A DNA stretch of 64,000 bases from Tolypothrix sp. PCC 7712 (GCF_025860405.1 NZ_CP063785.1:8743390-8807389), one strand, 5' to 3'. Counted from the first letter of the stretch, positions 24,545 to 33,960 are shown. Made by a program: numbers and translations. The notes: a model not told the origin generated them from the letters alone.

Positions 24545-27229
24545 ATGTCAACTCTCGTCATTGTCGAATCTCCAACCAAAGCTCGTACCATTCGCAACTA
24601 CCTCCCATCAGGCTATCGGGTGGAAGCGTCTATGGGTCATGTACGTGACCTACCCCAGTCGGCTAGCGAAATTCCCACCGCTGTCAAAGCAGAAAAATGG
24701 GCACAGCTTGGGGTGAATGTAGATGCCGACTTTGAGCCAGTGTATGTTGTCCCCAAGGATAAAAAGAAAGTTGTCACTCAGCTCAAAGATGCTCTCAAAG
24801 AGGCTGATGAGTTGATTCTGGCGACGGACGAAGACCGGGAAGGTGAAAGTATTAGTTGGCATTTATACCAGTTGCTCAAGCCAAAAGTGCCGACAAAGCG
24901 GATGGTGTTTCACGAGATTACCCAAGAGGCGATTAAAAAGGCTTTGAAAAACTGCCGCAATATTGATGAGCAGTTAGTTCGCGCCCAAGAAACGCGCCGG
25001 ATTTTGGATCGGCTGGTGGGTTATACTCTGTCTCCTCTGCTTTGGAAAAAAATTGCCTGGGGGTTATCTGCTGGACGCGTACAATCTGTAGCGGTCAGGC
25101 TTTTGGTGACAAAGGAACGCCAACGCCGCGCTTTCCATGAAGGTACTTACTGGGATTTAAAGGCTTACCTGGAAAAGGAAAAAGCTCCATTTACAGCCCA
25201 GTTGGTGACGTTGGGAGGCACGAAAATAGCAAATGGCAGCGATTTTGACCCCACAACCGGACAAATATCGGCTGGTCGCAATGTAGTTTTGCTGACAGAA
25301 GCAGATGCATTAGCACTGCAAGAACGCCTGAGCGGTAAAACCTGGAATGTCAGAGAAGTAGAAGAACGTCCTGTAACGCGTAAACCAGCGCCTCCTTTTA
25401 CTACCTCGACACTGCAACAGGAATCTAACCGAAAATTGCGCCTCTCAGCCAGAGACACAATGCGAATTGCCCAGAATTTGTACGAGCAAGGGTACATTAC
25501 CTATATGCGGACAGATTCGGTGCATTTGTCAGACCAGGCGATCGCAGCTGCACGCAGTTGTGTAGAAAGTCTTTACGGCAAACAATATCTCAGCCCTCAA
25601 CCCAGACAATACACCACTAAATCTAAAGGCGCACAAGAAGCACACGAAGCCATTCGTCCTGCGGGTAGTACTTTCCGCACTCCCCAAGAAACTGGTTTAA
25701 GCGGTCGAGAACTAGCTGTTTATGACTTAATTTGGAAGCGTACTGTCGCCAGCCAAATGGCTGACTCAAGACAAACCCAAGTTAGTATCCAGTTGCAAGT
25801 CGAAGATGCAGGGTTCCGTGCTTCTGGGAAGCGGATTGACTTCCCCGGCTATTTACGCGCTTACGTCGAAGGTTCCGACGATCCCGATGCTGCATTGGAA
25901 GACCAAGAAGTAATTTTGCCGAGTTTGCAAGTGGGAGATCATCCAGATTGCAAAAACTTGGAAGCGATCGCCCATGAAACTCAACCACCAGCTAGGTACA
26001 CTGAAGCTACTCTGGTAAAAACCTTAGAAAGTGAAGGGATTGGTCGTCCCAGTACCTACGCCAGTATTATTGGCACGATTATTGATAAAGGTTATGCCCA
26101 ATTAGTTAATAATGCTCTGATTCCCACCTTCACGGCGTTTGCTGTGACTGACCTATTGGAAAAACATTTCCCTGATGTAGTCGATCCCAGCTTTACCTCC
26201 AAGATGGAGCAAACCCTGGATGACATCGCTACAGGGGAAGCTAAGTGGTTACCCTACTTAAAGGAATTTTATCTGGGAGACAAAGGTTTAGAAACCTTAG
26301 TCAAAGAACGGGAAAATCAAATTGATGCTACTAAAGCCAGAACAGTAGAACTAGAAAATTTAGCGGCTAAAGTTCGTATAGGTAAATACGGCCCTTACAT
26401 CGAAGTAGAAAACGGTGAAGGTGTAGTTACAGCTTCGATTCCTAAAGATTTAACCCCAGCAGACCTTGACCCCAAACAAGTTGAGGTATTGCTACGACAA
26501 AAAACCTCTGGCCCCGACCAACTCGGTCGCCATCCCGAAACTGGGGAACCAATTTATGTCAAAATTGGCGCTTACGGGCCTTATGTACAATTGGGCGATA
26601 AGTCTGATGAAAATCCCAAACCTAAACAAGCTTCCTTACCTAAAGGTGTAACACCAGAAACAGTTACCCTGGATATGGCTGTTGGTCTTTTAGCCTTACC
26701 CCGGACATTAGGAGTTCATCCCGAAACAGGTGGGAAAATTCAAGCGAGTTTAGGACGCTTTGGCCCTTACATTGTTCATGACCAAGGTAAAGAAGGCAAA
26801 GACTACCGTTCTTTAAAAGCGGCGGATAATGTCTTAACCGTTACTTTAGAACGTGCTTTAGATTTATTAGCCGAACCGAAAAAGGGACGTAGTTCCAGCA
26901 GTAGCAAATCCAAAGCTGCCTTACGTGAGTTGGGTACCCATCCCGATGATGATACACCAATCAACATCTATGATGGCCCCTATGGCCCTTACATTAAAAA
27001 TGGCAAAACTAATGTCAGTCTTCCAGAAGGCCAATCTGTAGAAGATATGACTTTGGAGAAAGCATTAGAATTGTTGGCTAGCAAAGCATCCTCTGGAAAA
27101 TCGACTCGCAAATCGAGTAAATCTACAACTGCTAAAACTAAGTCAACAACTACTAAAACTAAGTCAACCACTAAATCAACTTCTAAGGCTTCGGCTAGTA
27201 GTGCTAAAAAAAATGATGCTGAGGACTAG
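24545..27229 (+). CDS. topA: DNA topoisomerase I
   Basis: This 894-residue type IA topoisomerase relaxes negative supercoils. The Toprim domain begins at residue 1 (TLVIVESPTKARTI) with the acidic metal site in ATDEDREGE (residues 93-101). The catalytic tyrosine is Tyr320 in ITYMRTDS. Instead of zinc fingers the C-terminus carries four tandem TopoI C-terminal repeats with the G-x-Y-G-P-Y-I/V signature (near 619, 677, 740 and 805), as usual in cyanobacteria and Gram-positives of this type. It ends in a Lys/Ser/Thr-rich tail (about 845-894) that probably binds DNA. The ATG at 24545 is the family start. A strong terminator follows 170 nt downstream. Confidence 0.97.
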   Translation: MSTLVIVESPTKARTIRNYLPSGYRVEASMGHVRDLPQSASEIPTAVKAEKWAQLGVNVDADFEPVYVVPKDKKKVVTQLKDALKEADELILATDEDREGESISWHLYQLLKPKVPTKRMVFHEITQEAIKKALKNCRNIDEQLVRAQETRRILDRLVGYTLSPLLWKKIAWGLSAGRVQSVAVRLLVTKERQRRAFHEGTYWDLKAYLEKEKAPFTAQLVTLGGTKIANGSDFDPTTGQISAGRNVVLLTEADALALQERLSGKTWNVREVEERPVTRKPAPPFTTSTLQQESNRKLRLSARDTMRIAQNLYEQGYITYMRTDSVHLSDQAIAAARSCVESLYGKQYLSPQPRQYTTKSKGAQEAHEAIRPAGSTFRTPQETGLSGRELAVYDLIWKRTVASQMADSRQTQVSIQLQVEDAGFRASGKRIDFPGYLRAYVEGSDDPDAALEDQEVILPSLQVGDHPDCKNLEAIAHETQPPARYTEATLVKTLESEGIGRPSTYASIIGTIIDKGYAQLVNNALIPTFTAFAVTDLLEKHFPDVVDPSFTSKMEQTLDDIATGEAKWLPYLKEFYLGDKGLETLVKERENQIDATKARTVELENLAAKVRIGKYGPYIEVENGEGVVTASIPKDLTPADLDPKQVEVLLRQKTSGPDQLGRHPETGEPIYVKIGAYGPYVQLGDKSDENPKPKQASLPKGVTPETVTLDMAVGLLALPRTLGVHPETGGKIQASLGRFGPYIVHDQGKEGKDYRSLKAADNVLTVTLERALDLLAEPKKGRSSSSSKSKAALRELGTHPDDDTPINIYDGPYGPYIKNGKTNVSLPEGQSVEDMTLEKALELLASKASSGKSTRKSSKSTTAKTKSTTTKTKSTTKSTSKASASSAKKNDAED

Positions 27230-27243
27230 TAGTACGCCAAGGC

Positions 27244-27320
27244 AACTTGGCGGGGTAAAGGGGAAAGGGTAAAGGTGAAAGGTTTTTGTCCCTTACCCTT
27301 TTCCCTTTAACCTTTACCCA
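27244..27320. repeat. Inverted GGTAAAGG / CCTTTACC-type repeat
   Basis: A purine block of GGGGTAAAGGGGAAAGGG units is followed, after a T-run, by its complementary pyrimidine block ending CCTTTACCC. It forms a long imperfect hairpin just after topA. Similar AAAGG...CCTTT pairs occur near 15617-15665, 17880-17925 and 54710-54750. Confidence 0.65.
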
Positions 27321-27397
27321 ACCTCCACCTAACATTTTTGGGTTGGCAGACTACTAGTAGACAAAGGCTGAATTCCTCAAACTGCTAGTGTGAAATT

Positions 27398-27436
27398 AAA
27401 AAACCTATATAGTCTTGCTGGAGACGGGTTTTTTCT
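27398..27436 (+). terminator. Rho-independent terminator downstream of topA
   Basis: AAAAAACC pairs with GGTTTTTT around an inner GTCT/AGAC stem and a TGCTGG loop, followed by CTC. This is a strong structure about 170 nt after the topA stop. Confidence 0.75.
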
Positions 27437-27503
27437 CGGTGCTTGATTTACCTGTGGCGTAATAGTAGTCTTCCCGATTAATTCTCAGGTGGGAATAAAT
27501 TTA

Positions 27504-27571
27504 GTAGTCAGCGCTCAAGTTCTGGTAGCCAAGAATTTAGCCCTAGTTATCAGAACTTAAGTCCTGACTAC
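27504..27571. repeat. Inverted-repeat element GTAGTCAG...CTGACTAC
   Basis: The terminal arms are GTAGTCAG (27504-27511) and CTGACTAC (27564-27571), with inner arms AAGTTCTG (27517-27524) and CAGAACTT (27551-27558). It is a 68-nt imperfect palindrome in the gap between topA and the 44-aa ORF, and no gene overlaps it. Confidence 0.7.
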
Positions 27572-27881
27572 ATAACCAGCACATTAATTGCAGTGAACTA
27601 CAATCAATAGACCAACAGCAAATTAAAAGTCTCTATAAGGATTAGTCAACCATCGCCAATACCTCATATCAAGCAAAGCGATAGTTTCATAGCCGTGGGA
27701 TTCTTCAGAATGTGATAATCTAGTAGGTAAGGCAGATCACAACACAAAAATTTTATAATGTGGCTCTTTCTTTAAGTTGGAAAGTGCGATCGCCTAATCA
27801 AAGGCCAGAGGTGCAAGAGTACGCCAGTTCTGCGTAGCTGTAAGTCAACATTGAGGTAGTATCTCAGGAGCAGTCAGTTAA

Positions 27882-28016
27882 ATGGACTATATAGAAAAGG
27901 TACTGGAAAAGCTGAAAGAATTGGCGCGGAAGCTAATTGAAGCTCTGCTCGGGCCAGAAGGTGAGCCGGAACCGGAACTGATTCCGATTCCTGTAAATGA
28001 GCGTTCGCGTCGTTAA
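27882..28016 (+). CDS. Conserved 44-aa acidic/helical protein overlapping aroQ
   Basis: This 44-residue ORF begins MDYIEKVLEKLKELARKLIE: an amphipathic helix, then ALLGPEGEPEPELIPIPVNE and a basic R-S-R-R end. It has an AGGAG at 27867-27871 with workable spacing. The amphipathic helix plus acidic proline-rich tail suggests a real peptide and resembles small conserved cyanobacterial proteins I have seen next to aroQ, though the memory is not firm. It overlaps the aroQ start by 20 nt in another frame, so translation is likely coupled. Function unknown; the helix could bind a membrane or a protein partner. Confidence 0.6.
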   Translation: MDYIEKVLEKLKELARKLIEALLGPEGEPEPELIPIPVNERSRR

Positions 28017-28494
28017 TAGCCTGAAAGTGCCAGACTTGACGTTGCAGCCTTTAAGTATTTTGGTGCTGCATGGGCCAAACCTGAATTTGCTAGGACAGCG
28101 AGAGCCGGGAATTTACGGTTCGTTGACACTGGCTGAAATTAACCGCTTGTTAGTAGAAGAGGGAAAGAAACTACAGGTGGAAGTTTTCCCCATGCAGTCT
28201 AATCATGAAGGAGTTTTAGTTGATACTATTCATCAAGCCCTAGGAAAACACCAGGGTATTTTAATTAATGCTGGAGCATACACCCATACTAGTGTGGCGT
28301 TGCGAGATGCGCTTGCGGGTGTAAATTTACCAACAGTAGAAGTACATTTGAGTAATATTTATCGTCGAGAAGAATTCCGTCATCATTCTTATATAGCACC
28401 TATAGCAATTGGGCAGATAAGTGGATTTGGTGTGCAAAGTTATTTATTAGGCTTACAAGCGTTAGTACATCATTTAAGAAAGGATAAAGGATGA
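27997..28494 (+). CDS. aroQ: 3-dehydroquinate dehydratase, type II
   Basis: This 165-residue protein converts 3-dehydroquinate to 3-dehydroshikimate in the shikimate pathway. Family motifs are ILVLHGPNLNLLGQREPGIYG with the catalytic Tyr in GIYG, QSNHEGVLVDTIH, ILINAGAYTHTSVALRDAL, VEVHLSNIYRREEFR (catalytic His and Arg) and a late GFGVQSY. It carries a 20-residue N-terminal extension compared with the shortest relatives. A second start inside is possible, but the ATG at 27997 overlapping the upstream small ORF explains coupled translation. Confidence 0.95.
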   Translation: MSVRVVNSLKVPDLTLQPLSILVLHGPNLNLLGQREPGIYGSLTLAEINRLLVEEGKKLQVEVFPMQSNHEGVLVDTIHQALGKHQGILINAGAYTHTSVALRDALAGVNLPTVEVHLSNIYRREEFRHHSYIAPIAIGQISGFGVQSYLLGLQALVHHLRKDKG

Positions 28495-28602
28495 AGTATG
28501 AAGGCTGAAGGCTGATGAAAATCTTGATACTCTTGTTAGCTTGCGAGAATGTCAAGGAAGAACGTCCTTCGTACTTAACACTTCTTATTTTATATTTGAT
28601 GT

Positions 28603-29571
28603 ATGCGCTACTCGGTTGTGAGTCGATTTCGCGGGACTTTACTTGGAGCATTAGTAGGAGGAAATGTAGCCTCTGCTAGTGACAAAAAACTGTCGGAACA
28701 CTATGACATAGATAAAATAGCGGTTTTAGGGACTGAAAGTTTAATTAAACTGGGCAGATTAGATGTAGATGATTGGCGCTCAAAATCTTCACCAGCATCT
28801 GCTTATTTAAGTGTCAGTGATCATATTTCCGGCAGAGTGATACTAGCGACACTACCAGTATCACTTTTTTTTCATGAAAATACATTTAAATTGCGACAAA
28901 ACTTGCTACGTGTGTTAGAAATCTGGGAGGATAACCCAGTGGTACGGGATGGAACACTCGCAGTTGGGTATGCGATCGCTCAAGCCTTGACTGAAAAACT
29001 CCATATCCGCACCCTCATTCCCGAAACAATCGCCTTTATTGGTGAAACGCCAACATCTCTACCACAACAATTATTAAAAGTTCAGGCTTTGTTAGATCGG
29101 GGTGCAGGATTAGCCAGGGCGCAAGCTGAGTTGAGTAAAGAAGACAAGCTAAGTAACGCGATCGCTATGGCATTTTATTGTTTTCTGACTACTTTAGAAG
29201 ACTATCGCTTGGCAATTTTACGAGCTACTCAACATGCCGAGATTTGGCAGCAAGACTCTAAGCGTTTACACTTACCTACTGTAAGTGCAATTACTGGTGC
29301 TTTATCAGGAGCATACAATAGCACTGCTGGTATTCCTGTGCCTTGGCAAATATTATATTCACCAGCTAACTCCACAACTATGGGAGGGAGCAATTTTTCT
29401 TTGATGGTGGGATTAGCTGATGCACTTGTGGCTGTGTGGTCAGGATTGTATAATTTTGCCCTGGATTCTAGCCAATTAACAGCAGAGAGAGATACTATGT
29501 CTGAGGAAGCAGCATCGCTACCTTTACAGGTATGCGTCTACTGTGCGCCTCGCGTCATCCGATCGCGTTAA
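28603..29571 (+). CDS. ADP-ribosylglycohydrolase-like protein
   Basis: This 322-residue protein starts MRYSVVSRFRGTLLGALVGG; the R-x-x-G-x-L-x-G-x-x-x-G head is the ADP-ribosylglycohydrolase (DraG-like) opening. However, the metal-binding T-D/E-D-T box is not clear where expected: the region reads NPVVRDGTLAVG. The late block LPTVSAITGALSGAYNSTAGIPVPW corresponds to the family's G-A-x-x-G-A-x-x-G. The missing acidic ligands suggest a degenerate, possibly non-catalytic member. It follows aroQ by 109 nt on the same strand and may share its transcript. Confidence 0.65.
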   Translation: MRYSVVSRFRGTLLGALVGGNVASASDKKLSEHYDIDKIAVLGTESLIKLGRLDVDDWRSKSSPASAYLSVSDHISGRVILATLPVSLFFHENTFKLRQNLLRVLEIWEDNPVVRDGTLAVGYAIAQALTEKLHIRTLIPETIAFIGETPTSLPQQLLKVQALLDRGAGLARAQAELSKEDKLSNAIAMAFYCFLTTLEDYRLAILRATQHAEIWQQDSKRLHLPTVSAITGALSGAYNSTAGIPVPWQILYSPANSTTMGGSNFSLMVGLADALVAVWSGLYNFALDSSQLTAERDTMSEEAASLPLQVCVYCAPRVIRSR

Positions 29572-29689
29572 TGTTATTTATACTGAATAACATTGTAGGC
29601 GTGGAACAAAAATCCCATCCTAGCAATCATCCAACAAAGACAAAATTTAGTAGTTGTTTATACTACAATTTCCAAAGAAACTCTTAACC

Positions 29690-29840
29690 TGACTCTGTAG
29701 GTAGGTATTGTGGCAAAACGGCCCTAGCACCCTCCTCCGAAGTTCCCTATTAATCAGGTTGGTGAATGTCAGCCTTTATCCTTAAAGGTGCGGCTACAAG
29801 AACCAAGCCTGCAAAATCAGACTGTGGGCTAATATGAACC
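29690..29840 (+). ncRNA. Candidate 6S-like RNA (structured RNA upstream of pgpH)
   Basis: The 360-nt gap before pgpH contains a GC-richer block with rod-like pairing: CTGA near 29699 with TCAG near 29817, GCACC (29727-29731) with GGTGC (29787-29791), and GGTATTGTGG-like with CTACAAGAACC. In order it shows TGTGGC, GGTTGGTGA, CCTTAAA, GTGCGGC, GAACCAAG and GCCTGC. This is the same order of short blocks as in enterobacterial 6S RNA as I recall it. A central unpaired region is expected between 29732 and 29785. It could instead be a leader or riboswitch of pgpH. Boundaries are approximate and the call is tentative. Confidence 0.4.
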
Positions 29841-29937
29841 AAATTCAGTTACAAGCAGCTGCGGTTGCTTTTGCGGGGACTTCCCCTAGGTTTGTCTTGT
29901 TTTGAGGTATCAAAGTAAGCAACTGTAGGCAGAGGTA

Positions 29938-32664
29938 ATGAAACATCAGCGATTTTTGAAGTCCCTAACCCAGCAATTTACTCAATGGCGGCGACAGTAC
30001 AAAGTATTACGTCGCAAAGGAAAATTGTTGAGATCTGTAAGCGAACTAAATAGCCAAAGCCGCTTGGGAAACATTCCCAAAACTTTGTTGAAGAACATAC
30101 GTTTGTATGTATCAACAACCAGTGACGGCATTCAAAAACCAGTAATAGCACTCAGATTAATCACTAAATCGGTGCAAGAACACCGATTGGTAAATAACAT
30201 CGGTGTCAAATGGGTGCATGAAAACCGTTCCTCGGTGATTTTAGCGATCGCAATTGTATCGTTGACGGGTGTGATTGGGTACAAATCTTATGATCAACCG
30301 AAGCTAAAAGTTGATACTGTGGCACCCGAAACCATTAAAGCCCCCTACACAGCCCAAATTGAAGACATCGAAAAAACCACAGAGCGACGCAATGCTGTGG
30401 TGAACACATCCCCGCCTATATTCAAGGTGGATCAGCAAATTACTGAACAAATTAACCGTAATTTGCAGCAAATTCTCGAGCAAGGTGATGACATTCGTGA
30501 TGTGGTTGGTGATTTTCCTTTTGCTGAAACTTTACAGTTGTCTATTACTAGCCAAAGTTATCTACGCGCTTGTAGTGAGTCAGAGTGGAAAAATATCTTA
30601 CTAACCTTAGAAAAAACTAAAAAACAGCCAGTTGGATTTTTGTTACCTAACCAAAACAGCAGTTCTGCGACTGCACAGGAAGCGAAAAAAACCAATGAAA
30701 CAAACCAGTTACAATCTACATCCCCTCAAGCTGGTTCCCCCAAGCAAGAAGAATTAGCCCAGCCTGGGAAAGCATCTATTAGCCTCAGCCCTGAATATAC
30801 AAAACTAGTTAATGTCTCTGCCAACGCCGATTTATTTAAAGCCGTGACGGATCTAGAAATTTTTCGAGTCACAAATTCGGCACAAAAATATTCTTTACTG
30901 ATATCCCAAATTTCGCAAGTCAGGAAAAAATACCAGCTAGCCAAGGAACAGCTATTAAGTATCGAAGCTAGCAGATCCAAAAACATATATCAAGAAAATA
31001 TTCTTCTAGAGTTATCAGATCAAGATTGGGTAACCACAAAAACATTAATCCGCGATATTTCTGAGCGAATTCTGGCTCAAGGTATTCCTGATGGGCTACC
31101 AGAAGATGCTTTAAAGAATACAGTCAACTTGCAAGTGGAGAAATCAGAACCGCCAGCAGCGCAACCTTTAGTTACGAAAGTATTGTTAACTGTGCTGCAA
31201 CCGAATTTGAAGAAAGATGAAACAAAAACACAACTACAGGCACAACAGGCAGCAGAGAGTGTAGCACCAATCATGGTTGAGGTGCGAAAGGATGACGAAA
31301 TTGTTAACAAAGGAAAAAAGATTACCCCGTGGCAATTGCACGTATTAGATCATTATCAATTAATTGATAGCGAGACTAACTGGGCAGAGTTAATCAAGGT
31401 GACAGGTATTGTCACTACAGCAATTGGCATTTTTGTAATTGTTGAACGTCGGTTAAAAATTAAATTGCGACAACGCGATCGCCTGTTGATTTTACTGCTT
31501 ACCCTCAGTACTCCAGGGATGCTGACGTTTGGTATATTTACTACCTGGAGTGCGATTGGTTTATTGTTAGGTAGCTTTTATGGCCCATCTTTGGGTGTCA
31601 CAATTGTAGGGCTATTGTTAGGAGTGCTACCAATTGGCATGGAAGTGAGTAAAATTGCTCTGGTTTCTGGTGCTGCTGGGGGAATAGTAGGCAGTTTAAT
31701 GGCCAAAAGATTGCGATCGCGTGAGGAACTGGCATTATTAGGACTGGCTATTGCCTCAACCCAGGGAGGAATTTACTTAATTCTCTTAATTCTAGGAAGT
31801 CCAGCTTCTTGGTATCTCATCCTTAAAGATGCAGGTTTATTTGCTTTATCCGGTTTAGCATGGATTATTGTAGCTTTAGGCTTGAGTCCTTATTTAGAAA
31901 AACTGTTTGATTTAGTCACCCCGATCCGGTTAGCAGAATTAGCGAATCCTAACCGCCCCTTATTAAAGCGACTAGCAACAGAAGCGCCCGGAACCTTTCA
32001 ACATACGTTATTTGTAGCCACATTAGCAGAAGCCGCTGCTAAACACCTCAAATGCGATGTGGAACTAGTGCGCGCCGGTACGCTTTACCACGACATCGGT
32101 AAAATGCACGACCCCTCTGGTTTTATCGAAAACCAAATGGGAGGGCCGAATAAACATGAAACAGAAATTAAAGACCCCTGGAAGAGTGCAGCGATTATTA
32201 AAAAGCACGTTAGTGAAGGGTTAGCGATGGCACAGGAACATCTTTTACCCACCGCAATTCAAGCTTTCATTCCAGAACATCAGGGAACCATGCTGATTGC
32301 TTATTTCCATCACCAAGCGCAGCAAATGGCAAAAGAAAATCCCAGTATTCAAGTAGACGACGCTGATTTTCGCTACGATGGACCAATTCCTCAATCGCGG
32401 GAAACAGCAATTGTCATGTTAGCCGATTCCTGTGAAGCCGCATTGCGATCGCTCAAAGATGCAACACCAGAACAAGCTTTAAATATGCTGAATAATATCT
32501 TGCGGGCGAGATGGCAAGACAATCAACTAATAGATTCTGGACTCACACGTGAAGAAGTGTCCGACATCGCCCAAATCTTCGTAGAAGTTTGGCAGCAATT
32601 CCATCACAAACGCATTGCTTATCCTAAATACAAAACCAATAACGAGAAAGTAGCTAAGGGGTAG
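29938..32664 (+). CDS. pgpH: 7TM-HD family phosphohydrolase (PgpH-like c-di-AMP phosphodiesterase)
   Basis: This 908-residue protein has the PgpH layout: about 90 basic N-terminal residues, a membrane helix (about 98-115), an extracytoplasmic 7TMR-HDED domain (about 120-480), seven transmembrane helices (about 490-670) and a cytoplasmic HD domain. The HD motif is HDIGK at 718-722, preceded by FQHTLFVATLAEAAAKH and followed by KKHVSEGL, PEHQGTMLIAYFHHQA and MLADSCEAALRS. In other bacteria PgpH cleaves cyclic di-AMP to pApA. The periplasmic domain here has a long low-complexity insert (about 230-275, Gln/Ser/Pro). GGCAGAGGT precedes the ATG. Substrate is inferred from the family. Confidence 0.9.
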   Translation: MKHQRFLKSLTQQFTQWRRQYKVLRRKGKLLRSVSELNSQSRLGNIPKTLLKNIRLYVSTTSDGIQKPVIALRLITKSVQEHRLVNNIGVKWVHENRSSVILAIAIVSLTGVIGYKSYDQPKLKVDTVAPETIKAPYTAQIEDIEKTTERRNAVVNTSPPIFKVDQQITEQINRNLQQILEQGDDIRDVVGDFPFAETLQLSITSQSYLRACSESEWKNILLTLEKTKKQPVGFLLPNQNSSSATAQEAKKTNETNQLQSTSPQAGSPKQEELAQPGKASISLSPEYTKLVNVSANADLFKAVTDLEIFRVTNSAQKYSLLISQISQVRKKYQLAKEQLLSIEASRSKNIYQENILLELSDQDWVTTKTLIRDISERILAQGIPDGLPEDALKNTVNLQVEKSEPPAAQPLVTKVLLTVLQPNLKKDETKTQLQAQQAAESVAPIMVEVRKDDEIVNKGKKITPWQLHVLDHYQLIDSETNWAELIKVTGIVTTAIGIFVIVERRLKIKLRQRDRLLILLLTLSTPGMLTFGIFTTWSAIGLLLGSFYGPSLGVTIVGLLLGVLPIGMEVSKIALVSGAAGGIVGSLMAKRLRSREELALLGLAIASTQGGIYLILLILGSPASWYLILKDAGLFALSGLAWIIVALGLSPYLEKLFDLVTPIRLAELANPNRPLLKRLATEAPGTFQHTLFVATLAEAAAKHLKCDVELVRAGTLYHDIGKMHDPSGFIENQMGGPNKHETEIKDPWKSAAIIKKHVSEGLAMAQEHLLPTAIQAFIPEHQGTMLIAYFHHQAQQMAKENPSIQVDDADFRYDGPIPQSRETAIVMLADSCEAALRSLKDATPEQALNMLNNILRARWQDNQLIDSGLTREEVSDIAQIFVEVWQQFHHKRIAYPKYKTNNEKVAKG

Positions 32665-32668
32665 GGAA

Positions 32669-32725
32669 TGGGTGAATGGGGAATGGGTAATGGGGAAGGG
32701 GGAAGGGAGAATGGGGAATGGGTGT
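32669..32725. repeat. GGGAATG heptamer tract
   Basis: Six to seven units of GGGAATG/GGGTAATG/GGGGAAG follow the pgpH stop codon, in the gap to the convergent cofG gene. Confidence 0.8.
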
Positions 32726-32789
32726 TTGTTATAAGTTTTGGAAAAGTATTTTGAATTTGTGATGAGTAAATTTGATGAGCAGTGAAATT

Positions 32790-33755
32790 CTATCCTAAGA
32801 ATAGACGCGATCGCTTCACCGCATTTTGCAAATCTTCGGATAACCAATTATCAAACTGCGGATAAATTGGCAATCGCGGCACTAACTCCCACCCCGCAGG
32901 TTGTAAAATCTCTCTCAATCTCTGTTCCTGAACATGGGGATAATCGGGATTCACTTCGTCTTTTGGCCCAATTCCGCCTAAATCTCTCGCCCCAGCTTCT
33001 ATACAAGCAAGTAACCACTGCTCATCTTTAACTAAGTTGGGCGGAATTTGAATTGTCATCTCTGATGGTAAAATTTGGCGTGCTTGGGCAATTACTTCTG
33101 GTAATTGATCAGGGTCAAAAGGTGGCGCATCAAAGCTTTGCTGATTTCCTGGACTGTGAGGTTGTAAAATCACTTCTTGAATGTGATGATATCGCTGATG
33201 TATTTGAGATATAGCAGCTAAAGTTTCTTCGCAATCGGCAATTGTTTCACCAATTCCTAATAATAATCCTGTAGTAAAGGGTATTTGTAATTCCCCTGCC
33301 CATGCTAATTGTTGTAACCGCACTTGGGGTAATTTACTCGGTGCGTGTTTATGAACTGTATTTAATAATTTTGGCGTTAATTGCTCTAACATTAGCCCCA
33401 TTGAAACATTAACATTCTTCAGTTTTTGCATTTCTGCAAAACTCAATGGGCCAGCATTAGTGTGAGGTAAAAATCCCATTGCTAATGCTAAATTGCACAA
33501 ATCATAAATCCGTTGTAACCATTCTTGGCGTTGTGGTGAATGCGGATGTACTTCACCGCTAAGAATTAAAATCTCATAAATATTTTGGTTTTGTAGTTGT
33601 TTTAAAATGCTTTCGGCAGTTGCTAAATTTAGCCAAGGACTTTTACCTGGGTCAGTACGAAAGTTACAGTATGTACATCGATTAAAGCATTCGTAAGTAG
33701 GAACAATTGTATAAGCTGGGCTATAGGTTACAGTCCGAGAATTATTGATTTTCAT
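32790..33755 (-). CDS. cofG: 7,8-didemethyl-8-hydroxy-5-deazariboflavin synthase, CofG subunit
   Basis: This 321-residue radical-SAM enzyme joins, with CofH, a tyrosine-derived intermediate to a ribityl-uracil to form Fo, the 8-HDF antenna of photolyases in cyanobacteria. The iron-sulfur cluster motif is C-x3-C-x2-C in YECFNRCTYCNFR. Other family marks are EILILSGEVHP, NAGPLSF and TTGLLLGIGE. The chosen start is ATG 33755, where related proteins begin near T-V-T-Y-S-P-A-Y; a GTG at 33782 lies in a small hairpin (GACACCC...GGGGTGTC) and would add nine residues. CofH is not in the window, as is common in cyanobacteria. Confidence 0.9.
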   Translation of the reverse strand: MKINNSRTVTYSPAYTIVPTYECFNRCTYCNFRTDPGKSPWLNLATAESILKQLQNQNIYEILILSGEVHPHSPQRQEWLQRIYDLCNLALAMGFLPHTNAGPLSFAEMQKLKNVNVSMGLMLEQLTPKLLNTVHKHAPSKLPQVRLQQLAWAGELQIPFTTGLLLGIGETIADCEETLAAISQIHQRYHHIQEVILQPHSPGNQQSFDAPPFDPDQLPEVIAQARQILPSEMTIQIPPNLVKDEQWLLACIEAGARDLGGIGPKDEVNPDYPHVQEQRLREILQPAGWELVPRLPIYPQFDNWLSEDLQNAVKRSRLFLG

Positions 33756-33960
33756 AAAGTTAACAAAAGAAAGCGCCGACACCCCAGAGGGTGTCAGCTA
33801 TAAGCTAAACAGCATTGAACTTGGACAATCGGAGCAAGCTTTCCATCTCACCCCAAAAGATTTTGATGAATTTAAGTACAAATTGGATATTTTTTAGCTG
33901 ATACCCATTAATTAAATTATCCAATTTGAACGCCAAGATTCTCTATTATTCTCTCCCTCT

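Noticed and set aside
29690..29935. c-di-AMP (ydaO) riboswitch upstream of pgpH
   Set aside because: Considered because of the downstream enzyme, but the characteristic conserved blocks were not found in order; the 6S-like reading fits better.
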